Of a DNA stretch of 64,000 nucleotides, positions 11,407 to 22,113 are shown one piece after another (position 1 is the stretch's first letter; each line of letters begins with the position of its first letter). Origin of the DNA: Mesodorylaimus sp. YZB2_4. Lineage: Eukaryota > Nematoda > Enoplea > Dorylaimida > Dorylaimidae. Location of the stretch: positions 1,240,001 to 1,304,000 of the forward strand of contig JASANH010000938.1 in NCBI GenBank assembly GCA_030248295.1. Direction: 5' to 3'. The translations under genes were made by a program, and so were the position numbers. The notes under the pieces were generated by a model. It made no database searches. It had not been told where the DNA came from and worked only from the letters and a program-made list of their open reading frames with translations.

Positions 11407-12614
11407 TTTAAGTGCAAATCAAAAACGAATTAAAATTCTAACGAATCAATTACTGCTCGATGTTGAAGAACTGCCAAATATGGAAGTCAGTACTGCACGA
11501 TGGTGCACTCAGGCGAAACCATGAGTGGTAAAGTTAAGTTTCGGGTGATAGACAAAAGAAAAAATATTTTGGATTCAAGCAAAAGGTATGTTGCGGTTTA
11601 AGAATTTGCCATAGTAAAAAAAATAATTCAATCATTTAATTAGAATTTTGCATCTTAAATTGAAAATTTAGTTTCTGTAATTTAAGATTACCACTGTTAG
11701 TAAAGCAACCTCCAAAGGGCAGATGCCTAAAGTAGGGTCCATAAATGGATAAGTTTGCATAAGGATATCGAGACGATAATCATATTAAAAAGTTTTTGAT
11801 TTTGCAGCAGCGCGTTGACAAATCTCCGTGAAACGCTCATAGATGGACAGCGAGGGCAAGTAGCCATTTGGTTTGGTAAGTGACCATGGGAGTCGCCAGC
11901 AGGGATTGCGGGGTTGCCAAGCAACCCTTCAGAAAAGTTGAGTGTCTGGTTTTGTGCGTGGCAGCGTATCTAATCATTTTCACGTCAGTTCCTGATTTCT
12001 GAATTTTCGTTTGGTAATCTCCACAGAAAAATCCTCTCTGCAGGACCCCACTGCCGTGATGGCCAGTATTGCAAGGGAGGGGTGTCTCGGACACTGGTTA
12101 TCTGCGGGTGCATATGAATGGGTGTCGAGTGGTAAGGGTCCTTGGACAGTATTGGTGTGCAGAGCATCTGCATTCCTTCGGCGGCCGTTCCCCTGTTTCG
12201 TGCCCTGACTTCACCTGCATTACGAGCGATTGGTTCTTTTTGCGTGCATTCCGCTGTGCTGAGTTGACGAGTCCCGTTTGATTGAGTGCAGCGCGGCCTG
12301 GGATTCGCGGTTTCTATGGTTGACCTAGAGCGGTGGTGACGGGTCCCGTGGGTAATGGTCGATATAGTATCCGCGAAGAAGGATGAGTTCGTGTTAATGT
12401 CAATACAACAGTGCATTGAAACTAGCAAGCACGGACTGCTTGGGATTTTGCGGGTGGTTGCTAATGACGCCGTGTCGTTTTAGCACCCAAAGATCATTTG
12501 CATTTTGTCACGTAAGCCCTTTTTAGGGGCATCTTTGGCCATTCACCTGTCGCATCACCATTCCATTTCCGTCGCCGCCTGGTGGCGTGTCATGGGCATC
12601 GGTGGCAGGCCGAA
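11407..12614. other. Intergenic between divergent DAP1 and MGAT1
   Basis: This 1.2-kb gap lies between two divergent start codons and so should hold both promoters. The DAP1 side is AT-rich, the MGAT1 side GC-richer. Open frames on both strands (for example 11985-12428, minus) show no domain. No repeat was recognised. Confidence 0.4.
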
Positions 12615-15061
12615 ATGCTAATTCGTCGTCGGCCTTGCGCCTATGTTGGCATCGCCATCATCTCGGTCTGGAGTGCCCTCACTTACTACCTCGCCATTCA
12701 TCGAAGTTCCGCACTCGGCAAAGCACGGAACAGTCCAGTAAGTACTGCTAAGCCATCACGCTGTGCAGTCGAGATCACTGGCCCCTGTTGCAGGAGACCA
12801 TGCATCCGGTCGAATCCGCGGCTGCTGGCCTATTACGCGAGAAGATAGCTAAAATTGAGGGCCATATTTTAGAACAAAGAGCGGAAAACAAATTGCTCCT
12901 ACGAATGATCCAGAATGGAAGTGCTCTGCTGGCTCCAAATCGCGAACAATACGCGGCGACTGTATCGGCTGGTGTTCCCGAACCGATCGCTGTTTTAGTA
13001 TTTGCATGCAATCGTCCTAGCGCTATCAGAAATCATTTGGATCAGCTGCTCAAGTAAGCACAGTCCGTCATTGTGTGAAGTTGATGGATGCACACGTACG
13101 ATTGACATCCTTATCAGGGGCTGTCTGTAGTTGACTGATTGACTGTGCGTTTGCACTGGCTGCAGGGCTCAGCTTCGAGGAGGCAGGTCCAGTTAACCGA
13201 GCGTGGATACCCGCGTGAGCAACCAAGTTTGCTTGAATAAGGCTTGATCAGCGGCTGGAACAGACCACCCTGGATTGGGTGGCCTGCACAATTTCCTTTG
13301 TAGGCCAGGGTTCTTCGCAGTCAGGTCCAAGGAGGTGTTCTCTACCAATGGTTCCGTTTCAGACTTCGGCCTTCGAAAGAGCGCTTTCCGGTTATAGTTA
13401 GTCAAGACTGTATGCACGAGGAGACAACCAAGGCCCTGAAAGGTTACGGTGATAGCATTATATTCATACAGGTAATCCTGGTTTGACCTCGTTTATACAC
13501 TCAGACATGTCCAGTTTCAGCAACCCGATCAAAGGGATATAACGCTGACTCCAAAGATGAAAAAATTCCTTGGTTACTACAAGATTGCGAGGCACTATCG
13601 ATGGGCCTTGAATCAAACGTTTTACACGTACGGTTATAAAGCTGCGATCATAACGGAAGGTAAAGTAGCTCATGTCATATTTTATCCCCAGCCAAGTACT
13701 AGCCAAGACTATACAGCGCACTTGAGGGCTAAGGAACACTTGAGGAACCATTTTGAGCCCAGGCGGGAGTCGAACCCTTCTTCATAAGTGCGCACCCAGC
13801 GCGAGAGGCAGACGCCTTAACCGCTAAGGACAGCTGGGCCCTCTATATTCTTATTTCGAGCTTGTGTATTTGCAGATGATTTGGACATATCGCACGATTT
13901 TTTCGACTACTTCACAGCTACTTATCGATTACTCGAACTCGATGCCACGCTCTGGTGTGTGTCGGCTTGGAACGACAACGGCAAGGCAGACATGATCGAG
14001 GACAAGCCTGACCTGCTGTACAGAACGGACTTCTTTCCTGGTATGTTCACCAGTGTTGCTTGCAGTCGGGACTGGCCAGCATGAAAGGCAGTGTCCATTT
14101 CGTGGTTTAGGTTTAGGCTGGATGCTGAAGCGGGAAATCTGGTTCGAATTGGAGCCGATATGGCCGACTGCATTCTGGTGGGTCCTCGCTCGTTAGCTCG
14201 TTCCAGCGAGGGGGTACATCTAGTGTTTTAGGGACGATTGGATGAGGCGGCCGGAGCAGAGAAAGGATCGGGCGTGTATCAGACCAGAGATCTCACGTAC
14301 GGCCATGAGTCTGCATGGCAAAGTGGGTGTAAGCAGGTGAGTGTCGGGTGCTGGCTGGGGGAGGATAGGGAGATGGCTGGGTTGTCAACGGGTCTGCGGC
14401 CCTGTCCTGTTTGCTATGCTCCAACCACCATGCCTGTTATTTAGGGCCCTGTATTTGGCCGGGAGAAGGATAGGGATCTGGGATGGGTGGGCTGCGTGCC
14501 TGTTTTCTTTTTTCCGTTGCTGTGCCCAACCATGCTGTTATTTTAGGGGCCTGTATTTCGAGAAGCACTTGAAACTAATTAAATTGAATAACGTGTCCGT
14601 CCCGTTCACCAAAATGGATTTATCATTTTTGCTCAAAGACAAGTACGATCAAGCGTTCGTCAAAAACGTCTACTCGTGGCCATCGATTACACAAGCCGAA
14701 CTCATGTCTGGCCATCTGGTCGATGGCAAACCATTGCCAGCCGCCGTGCGACTAACCTACAGTGACAGAGCAACGTTCAAGAATACGGCCAAGACGCTGA
14801 AGTTGATGGACGATTTCCGAGTAAGCACATGCAAGTCAAAGTAGACGGGCGCAGGTTGAGGTCAGGCCTAGTCGACCGAGTGCGGGGAACAAAGCTGGCT
14901 GGGGCAGACCACACTGGATTGGGTGGACTGCATAATTGCCTTTCTAGGCTGGGGTTCCTCGCACAGCCTATCGGGGCGTGGTGCCATTCATGTACGGCCG
15001 AACTCGAGTCTACTTGGCGCCTCCCGCCGACTGGAAAGGCTACGATCCCTCGTGGACCTAA
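12615..15061 (+). CDS. MGAT1: Alpha-1,3-mannosyl-glycoprotein 2-beta-N-acetylglucosaminyltransferase (GnT-I)
   Basis: Nine exons (12615-12737, 12794-13053, 13363-13471, 13521-13659, 13876-14040, 14111-14177, 14232-14336, 14547-14820, 14948-15061) join in phase to 451 residues, close to the 445 of human MGAT1. GnT-I starts hybrid and complex N-glycan synthesis in the medial Golgi. A type II signal anchor ([18 protein letters not shown]) follows RRR. Catalytic-domain landmarks are [71 protein letters not shown] and the C-terminal WKGYDPSW. The usual metal-binding EDD-type motif reads ITEDDL across the exon 4/5 junction. An in-frame upstream ATG is closed by a stop. AATAAA at 15292-15297 is the likely poly(A) signal. 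Confidence 0.96.
13261..13320 (+). repeat. Intronic copy of the MGAT1 last-exon acceptor region
   Basis: These bases in MGAT1 intron 2 closely resemble 14905-14966, which span the end of the last intron and the first codons of the last exon. Shared blocks include CTGGATTGGGTGG and TTCCTTTGTAGG against TTGCCTTTCTAGG. The copy carries an AG at the equivalent acceptor position. Confidence 0.75.
13668..13842 (-). mobile_element. tRNA-derived SINE, copy 1 (reverse)
   Basis: Read on the minus strand it begins with a tRNA-like head whose ends can pair (GCCCAG and CTGGGC). It has an A-box-like GCGGTTAAGG and a B box GGTTCGACTCC. A tail follows with TGTTCCTTAGCCCTC, CTTGGCT and ATATGACATGA, shared with the copies near 18.9 kb and 48.3 kb. 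It sits in MGAT1 intron 4. Confidence 0.8.
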
Positions 15062-15631
15062 CCACGCAGTGCCACCAACGGGTTATAATATTCGTGATGA
15101 GACACTGGTGGCCACTGCGCCAGCCATGTGTTGCTTCTTGGCTGTGGCTTGAAATTTTCTTATGTTGTCAGTTTCTTAAATTTGTTACATTTGCGTCTGT
15201 CTCCTAGTCATTCCGAAAATCCGCTTTTCTACATATTTTGGGGAGACGCCGTTTTGATGCCATTGTTTTCACGATTCGTTTAAATGTAGGTAATAAAATT
15301 ACACCAATGTTGTCATCACGGATACACCAGCACTGGACAAAAAATAAGTGCAATGTAGTTTGCGAAAGGGCATAAAAGTGCTAACGAAATAGCGCGTACA
15401 CAGCCTGACAAACACACACTTCCAGTCCTGACCTGGCAAAACTGTACTGCACGTAAAAATGTGACCAAACTAACTAGAAATAGTCTAGTAACTAAAACCC
15501 GCCCAGCAAATAATCATAGTCCAACATCATAAAAATGCAACCACGGCCTCTAAAAATTCAATGAGAGCCGAGGATAACTGAGTACAAAGTCGCTGCGCAC
15601 CATAAATCCTCTCCTCGCACTTGCTTCTCCA
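15062..15631. other. MGAT1 3' untranslated region and convergent gap
   Basis: This is the forward 3' flank of MGAT1 with AATAAA at 15292-15297, followed by AT-rich sequence up to the stop codon of the reverse-strand RPA1-like gene. No gene is seen. Confidence 0.5.
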
Positions 15632-18600
15632 TTACTGACCACTGACATGCAAAATTTCCAAGTTACCTGTAGCATTTTCACGGCAATGGGCAGCTCGAGG
15701 CAATCTCGAATGCACGCCATCGATGATCCTGTGCTTGAGACCCTCTCCCGCCGCCATCAGCTCCTCGTTCCACTTTACTGGAAAATCTGGCCATAATTGG
15801 CGAACCGAATTCGTAAAAATCACGGCCAACTCGTGTTGATCGCTCCCTTGATCACGCACGATGACGCGCATGACGACGCCCACAATCGTATCTGCAATAA
15901 ACACTCGTTAGTGAAGCATCCGACATTGCGAGTCGCCTCTTACCTTCCAAATCGTAGACAGTATCGCATTTGCGACAATGATATCGCCTATTTTCGAACA
16001 CGACCTTCGAGAAACATTTGGCGCAGGCAGTGTAAATATGAGTGCGGTTGGCATCCACTCCTTCGACCACGTAGCACCAGTGAGGCGGCTTGACTGGAGT
16101 CAGCTGATCCTGGCTCAAGCCAGTTTGCGGTTTGGTGGCCTGAAAAGGTCTCGCGATCAAAACGACCCACCGAGAGGCTCGTCGATATGACGATGTATAG
16201 ACCTGCTTCTCTTAGGACCCTTCTGCTCTTTGTCTTCGCTTTCCTCGCCATGAACCGTAACCGAATGAGTTCCCCCCCCTCTACGACTGGCTCAAGGCGA
16301 ACGATCTGCACGATCCATCATTTCTGCTCTTGCGATGGACCAAGAATCAGATCTCCCCATTTTCGGCTCTCACGTCAAGTCATACACAAAACGTCATCTC
16401 AAATACCAGCACTTACTTTAATCAAAGTAGTGTAATACGTTGACAAATGTGGACGGTCCCGAAACGTATGCTTCTTGAGCGCAGTGATCGAAAGATAAGC
16501 ATCGCTAGTCACATCCGCATTCTTCGAATGATCCCTAAACTCCAGCACTCATCAGTCGTCCCCTCCCCTCAAATCCTCGCACCAATCGTACCTCCACAAA
16601 GTAATTTCCACAAAACCCGTTTCGTCTTGCAGTCTGATTTGACGAATCTCGACTCGCTGCTGACTGTTCGCGATCACTGGGCGCGTGTCCTCCGTGCCGC
16701 ACTGAAACACAATATGAGTGAATACAATTTAAGTGGCCCCTTACCTCGCAGAAACTTACCCAAGTAACGAACCCGCGAAGGTTCACCAAAGTACCATCGG
16801 GGACTTGGTCCAAGGAACCGATCTTTTGGAAGTTCTCGACTTCTGGAATTGGTTGCTGAGTCGCCGGAATGACTTCGATAACCTGAAAAAAGTCAACAGA
16901 ATTTTAATCAACACCGGAACAGTAAGTGAGTTAATTTCGTCTAGTTCTCTCGCTTTCGACCCTAATTTTTATGCCAACCCCCCCCCCCCCCCCAACGCCC
17001 ATCAAAATTTGGCTTACTCGCGTTGCCCATGGAAGCCAGCTTCGATTGGACTGAACTAAACCGGCACCATCAAGCATCTTATTTGCGTGCTCTGCCTCAC
17101 TTCACACTGACTGACAGCAAGAATACAAAAGGCCCCTCGGTCTTGAAATACTAGGGTGAAAAATGTTCAGTTCATGATTATTAGGATCAATAAGCAAAAC
17201 AACTGGACGTTATGACCATCTTCCAGACACTATGGATGGCTGAAATATGCACTTTTTGCTCACGTTTTCCTTCGTTCGAAAGCATGTCTCAATTACTTAT
17301 ATCAGACAGCATTTGAATGATCTACAATGTGGCTGATCTAGCCTGACTAACGGTCTGGAAATTGAAGTTCTGCTCAGTCCGTCTGGTTCGGTCGAATCTG
17401 GCATGTACAGTAAGGGCATGCAAGGGACAGGCATGGCCTTAAGGGCATCAGCTAAACATGACTCGAGGATGACACCACATCTGACTAGCCTCAGACAAAA
17501 AACTGTACGTACGTCTTCTTCCGGTCGTTCCACAAAGGCCCTTTGAGCAAGTTCTTCAAGTCGGGCTTTCTTGGCTTCCCGATCTTTGATTAAAGGCTGG
17601 AAAAGCCTTCTCCGAGCCGTTTCTTTTATTTCTGCAGCCGCAGCCGCTCTTCCTGATCGCCTTTGAGGCCGAGTTTCTTCGTCGTCGCTGAAAATTCTTT
17701 GCGTGCGTCGACGTTTTTTCGGAGCTCGAGGAAACCCGTCATTCGAACTCGTATCGTCGCTTGACACTGATGAACGGGATGCGGCTCGGCGGTGGGGGCT
17801 TCCCAATTCCAATTGTTGATAAGCGGGAGATGCACTTGCACGACCATTACCGTCGGGAGCAGGCGACTGCGAGGCAATGAAGATACGGTGTCTTCGAGTA
17901 GCCCCAGCAACGTCCTCATCGCCGCTAACTGGACTGTCATCACGTCGATGTCCATTTTCAGGCTCGACCGAAACTTCTCTTTCGTCATCACGAGACTGCG
18001 AGACTTCGTCGGCACTGGAGTTTTCTTCATCGCCCGTTTGCTCAGCACTGGCCGAACTCTCGTCAGAAACCACGACGTCACTCATTGAATCGTCGTCCGA
18101 GTCACAAGGATCGCCCAGTTCAGAATTGTAGCGACTTTTGCTGAAAATTGACGGTGATTTGATGCCTTCGATACACGGTTGCCTCTGTTGGGCAAACTGA
18201 ACAAATATCAGACAGATAAACCCGATACGATTGTATCACATTAGGATCCAGAGACAGGAATGGGTACGCTGTAAATCTGGCAGCATGCGCGAATTTACTG
18301 ACAGGATTAGAAGGAGCTGGCCAAACAGTAAATATCAGCCAGCTCATAAGACCTGTTTTCATTACGGCATACACCAGCATCGACCGATCCGCCGATCCAG
18401 GGGGTGGATCAAATCCCGATCCGATCCGACCGCTGGATCGGCATTTCAAATTTGCCGCGCATTACCTGCTTGAAAAACACGCGTATGACTTGTTTTACGA
18501 TACTCCTCTGACATTTGAGTTTTCTCCCATAATCATTGTCTCTGTGACATCGTGTACGTGAAGTTTTTTAATGGGTTCCAGAGGTCAGAGAGAAATCAGA

Positions 18601-19807
18601 TGCGATGGCGAATAGAAGAAGTGAATAAGGAGCTTAACGATAGCTTAACGGAGCTGGATCAGGATCAGGGCGATCCCAATTGGGATAGGATTTTTCTGTG
18701 TTTTGCGTATGAGCCTTTATACCTCACTGAAGCACTTTTCAGTCATACAGCTTTTTTGAAACTTCTCCAATTAATTATTATTATAGATAATTTGAAAATT
18801 GATTTGAAAAATAGGGAGTTCTGATACAGGCTATATATAGATATGCCATGCCAGCTCACGTCATGTCATGCTTTATTCCTGACCAAGCACCATGCAGCAC
18901 TATCGGGGGTTAGGAAACATATGTCATGTATTGACAATTAATTTTACCCAGGCGAGAGTCGAACTCTCCCCTCTAATCGTAAGTGCGCACCTAGCGTGAC
19001 AGGCAAACGACTACCGCAGGCTACGCCCCAGTTTTGCTTCCACCCCCAGAACTGCTACAGACTACGATAAACAGACTAGCCTAGCTAGCGTGCTTTTTTC
19101 TTTATTTATGTAGAATCCCCACGCCTAATCGTCGGGATCCTGGCCTGTCGTTGAGGATCACGCGAAGAAACGAGCTTGTTTGGAGTCCCGCTTATTGGGC
19201 CTGAAGGCCCAATTAAGATATGTAAAACGATTTGAAATCAGTTTTTTAAATCAGTGAATGAAGAACAAAGATTGCGCAGAATTTTGGACACAGTTTTTGG
19301 CTTGGGATCGGTTAGGATCGGATCGGCTGGATCGGATCGGATCGGATCGGCCGGATCGGATCGGGATCGGGATCCGGGCTGAGGGTCGGATCGGTCGATG
19401 CTGGGGCATACAGTATACAGTACTGTACTGCGCCTACTGTAATCAGAATTCGCTTTTCCGTGTTGCCCCCGCCCTGGCATACAAACAAGTCCGTCCTTCC
19501 TTGTTCGAGACAGAAAAATCCAGCTCTGAGCTAATTCTGTCAGAAAACGATTCCCCGCACCTTACCCCACGATAAATTCATTGGGTCCACGACGCATTTC
19601 CAATCTCAACTGTCGAATACTTTTTCCAGATCGGCATTTTTGACCATCTTCATCGATCTTTCTTAAAACGTCATCTTTTTCTGGCGTTTTGTATTTCTTG
19701 TTGATTCTTCGTAGCACGATCGGTTTCTCAATGCTATCTTCGCCACTTCCAGACGATTCCATCCGCAAACCGTCTCCAATCCTCCGAGTAGCCGAGCCAC
19801 GTTTCAT
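15632..19807 (-). CDS. RPA1-like multi-OB-fold protein with C-terminal zinc ribbon
   Basis: The likely start is MKRGSATRR at 19807. Exons include 19807-19562, about 18200-17511 (acidic Ser/Asp/Glu region plus basic KKRRR), 16882-16764, about 16711-16595, about 16533-16424, about 16142-15943 and 15904-15632. The second half contains an OB fold (VNLRGFVTW) and another (VEIRQIRLQDETGFVEITLW). Last comes an RPA1-C-like module with a four-cysteine ribbon (ACAKCFSKVV then RYHCRKCD). These are hallmarks of single-strand DNA binding proteins such as RPA1, MEIOB and SHLD2; I cannot say which. A likely role is ssDNA handling in repair or meiosis (inference). The linker exon near 16210-16313 could not be joined in frame cleanly. 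A hAT-like element lies in the intron at 18.4-19.4 kb. Confidence 0.6.
18850..19033 (-). mobile_element. tRNA-derived SINE, copy 2 (reverse), nested in the hAT-like element
   Basis: The minus strand shows a degraded tRNA-like head with B-box-like AGTTCGACTCT and GGTGCGCACTTACG. The shared tail follows (TGTTTCCTAACCCCC, GTGCTTGGTCAGG, AAAGCATGACATGACGTG). It diverges more than copies 1 and 4. Confidence 0.75.
19300..19395. repeat. GGATC/GATCGG simple repeat array
   Basis: This is a short imperfect array of GGATCGGATCGG units in the subterminal part of the hAT-like element. A shorter related stretch lies at 18385-18435, near the other end. Confidence 0.8.
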
Positions 19808-20526
19808 ATCGCGCGAGCTAGTCCATCTTAGATTTGCGCGAAGATTAGCTTCTCTAGAATTTATTTCCCACTACTTGAAAACCATTTTAACAAAAGCAGA
19901 AGGCAAGCAGCACTGTAAATAAACTAAAATCTTTTCGTTTTGAAAATTACAAATGTTGTAATTAACGCGGTTTTGCTTCTTTTCCCTAGCTTTTGACGTT
20001 ATAATAAAATTTCAACAGGTTTGAAATACTGGGCAGGTGGGAAGACGGCAAAAAGGCGGGAAAATATCTTGAGTGAGTGGGTCTCCGTCCCCCCCCCTCG
20101 ACAATCGAAGAGAAGATCTTCTCTTTAGAGACTGCCGAAGTAAATTGAATCACCACGCTTTGGCGGTGAAATTTCTAAATCAGAAAACCGAATCAACGGT
20201 AAGTAAAGCAAATGGGTTATTCGAGTGAAACGGTCAGTACGCGGGAGGCCTAGAGATAGGGCCTACTGTAAATCCCACATTGAATCCATTCCCCTGGATT
20301 GATAGGTATGCACTTTGAGAATCAGGCGGAGGATGTACACGTAGACCTAAACCTGACATCTGGGAAGTTGCATTGTTTTCTACCTGTCTGTCTGGTGGGT
20401 GGCTTACAGCTGGCACTTGTTACCGTCTACACTATGCAGGACGGTAATGGTATTTTTGCTTTCAGATTCTCAGTTCGTCTGCTGGTAAACAACTCAACTT
20501 AGTTTCAAGATATCAAATCGAAGAGG
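19808..20526. promoter_or_regulatory. Head-to-head promoter region with a possible 5' exon
   Basis: This 0.7-kb stretch separates the start codons of the reverse RPA1-like gene and the forward SLF2-like gene. An upstream coding exon of the forward gene may lie at about 20132-20200, after a TCTCTTTAG acceptor-like site and before GTAAGT (SKLNHHALAVKFLNQKTEST). It could join at a TTAG just before 20503, which is open in frame to the ATG at 20527. Confidence 0.4.
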
Positions 20527-22113
20527 ATGGACTCCGATGACGAAGAATTCGTCAGTTTCTTGCCGAAAAAAGAAACAAAAAAGCCTCGAGAGCCGAAATC
20601 TAAGTACTCGTTCGATGATCTCAAACGTTTTTCTAAAGTGGCCGAGCATACGGGGAAGTTATGGAATGAATTCAAAGAGTCGCGGTCGTCTCAACAATAT
20701 GCGACCAAACTCGAGCGAGTGGATGACAAATACGAAAATCTGGCCAGCAAAAATAAGCAATTAGTCGAACAAACTATCAGTTTCTTCTCGTCCACCCTCA
20801 GCGGATCGTACCCTGGGGAAAATATTATTGGTGCTAATCCCCTATTATCTCCAGACTTGAAGACCAGTACGGAAATAGCAACCGATTACGAGGACGGATC
20901 GATTGTCGAAGCATTATTCAGTGCAGTCGGCTTTGCTTCGACGATGGAAGAGTTGAGTCAAGCTAAGACTGCTCTTCTTCGTGTTTTGGCGGCAAAATCT
21001 TTCAAATCGGTGCCGCGAATCGACCAGGTTTTGGGCATTCTACTTAAAGCCTTCGGTGCTGATGTGGCCAAATTTTTTCCTAAATCAAGTGCGGACAGTT
21101 TCTTCGAGCGAGCAACGAATTACGCTCAACAATATTTCGTCGCATCCAATAGCGAACAAGCGAAAAAACCCAGTTTGGCGCAACAACCACGAATCAAGAG
21201 CTTGGACAATTTGGTCGCTTTGATGGAAGTATTGACTTTGCTGGATTGGAAAGCTGCCAACATCGATCACGGCGACATGTCAGCTTGGATATATGTCATA
21301 GTTGGATTGAGTTTGGACAACGAATTCCGACATCAATTGGGTTTTCAGTTGGCGATCGAGCAGTGTATCCGAGCAATGACTGGTGGTGTCATTGAATGCC
21401 CGTCGAGTTGGAGACAATTCACGAAGAGTTTTAAATCGGCGGCCATCGGCGACGAGGAGAAACCTCGTAATCACCACAATATGGTTCAGTTATGTTCGTA
21501 CATTCCAGTCGGTGCCAGCTATCTCGACGAATTACGTTCAGGCGTCGCTCTCGAATGCATATCGGCATTGCTGGGCTACAAATTTCGATCAGCCGAACTC
21601 GGTGGTGCGGTACCTCGTTTAGCCATATTGTTCGAGAGGGGCACGAGCGACAAGAATGCTTTATTGTTTGAAGCTTATACGATGAGTAGCTTACTGAGCT
21701 TGGTTCAATTTGTCTTAACCCAGGCCATTGCGAAATCGGCATCGGCTCAAGATGTTACGCGCCTGGACAACGTTTTGACATCGTTTGCCCAAGGCCATTA
21801 CGGTATGAACAACACGGAACGTGCGGGTGTTAGCGCTTTGGATGCTGCGGCTATTCGCAATATGGTGAACATGATTGTCAATGGCAAGTTGAGATCGTAT
21901 CGACCAGAATTCTTTCGGTTCATCAAAACGGCGTTGGACAACATCGAAGAGAAAGCGGAAATTGAAGAAGCCGATGGAACATTTGATGAAGAAGAGTGGA
22001 GCGGCGATGGACCTGAAATCTCAAAGGGCAAGAAAGGCGGTGTGGAAGAAGGTGATAGTGGAAGTGATGTGGTCGTAATCGGAGATAAGGATTCTGAGGA
22101 AATGGGGGATTGA
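20527..22113 (+). CDS. SLF2/FAM178-like (CANIN domain) protein, intron-less frame
   Basis: This is one uninterrupted 528-codon frame in a window where other genes are split into many exons. It is acidic at the start (MDSDDEEFVSF), with a Lys-rich segment and a short coiled stretch. A long helical alpha-solenoid-like domain follows (about residues 120-440) with blocks NLVALMEVLTLLDW, IYVIVGLSLDNEF and HHNMVQLCSYIPVGASYLDELR. The tail is acidic. This arrangement resembles the CANIN domain of SLF2, which recruits SMC5/6 to DNA lesions; I rate the match as likely but unproven. Up to two upstream coding exons are possible. It is divergently paired with an OB-fold ssDNA-binding-type gene, which fits a genome-maintenance role but is not evidence for one. 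Confidence 0.5.
   Translation: MDSDDEEFVSFLPKKETKKPREPKSKYSFDDLKRFSKVAEHTGKLWNEFKESRSSQQYATKLERVDDKYENLASKNKQLVEQTISFFSSTLSGSYPGENIIGANPLLSPDLKTSTEIATDYEDGSIVEALFSAVGFASTMEELSQAKTALLRVLAAKSFKSVPRIDQVLGILLKAFGADVAKFFPKSSADSFFERATNYAQQYFVASNSEQAKKPSLAQQPRIKSLDNLVALMEVLTLLDWKAANIDHGDMSAWIYVIVGLSLDNEFRHQLGFQLAIEQCIRAMTGGVIECPSSWRQFTKSFKSAAIGDEEKPRNHHNMVQLCSYIPVGASYLDELRSGVALECISALLGYKFRSAELGGAVPRLAILFERGTSDKNALLFEAYTMSSLLSLVQFVLTQAIAKSASAQDVTRLDNVLTSFAQGHYGMNNTERAGVSALDAAAIRNMVNMIVNGKLRSYRPEFFRFIKTALDNIEEKAEIEEADGTFDEEEWSGDGPEISKGKKGGVEEGDSGSDVVVIGDKDSEEMGD

Larger units (their letters stand above)
18374..19404. mobile_element. hAT-like non-autonomous DNA transposon with 8-bp target duplication
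   Basis: The ends are an 18-bp perfect inverted repeat, CCAGCATCGACCGATCCG. They are flanked on both sides by the same 8 bases, GGCATACA (18366-18373 and 19405-19412). Subterminal stretches are rich in GATCC/GATCGG repeats. No transposase frame is visible. An 8-bp duplication with CAG-type ends fits the hAT superfamily. A SINE copy is nested inside, so this element is older than that SINE insertion. It lies in an intron of the RPA1-like gene. Confidence 0.88.

Noticed and set aside
11985-12428. 147-codon reverse frame between DAP1 and MGAT1
   Set aside because: No recognisable domain, odd composition and no splice partners.
18120-18449. 109-codon reverse frame near the RPA1-like gene
   Set aside because: It runs across an exon, an intron and the edge of the hAT-like element, in a frame different from the exon chain.
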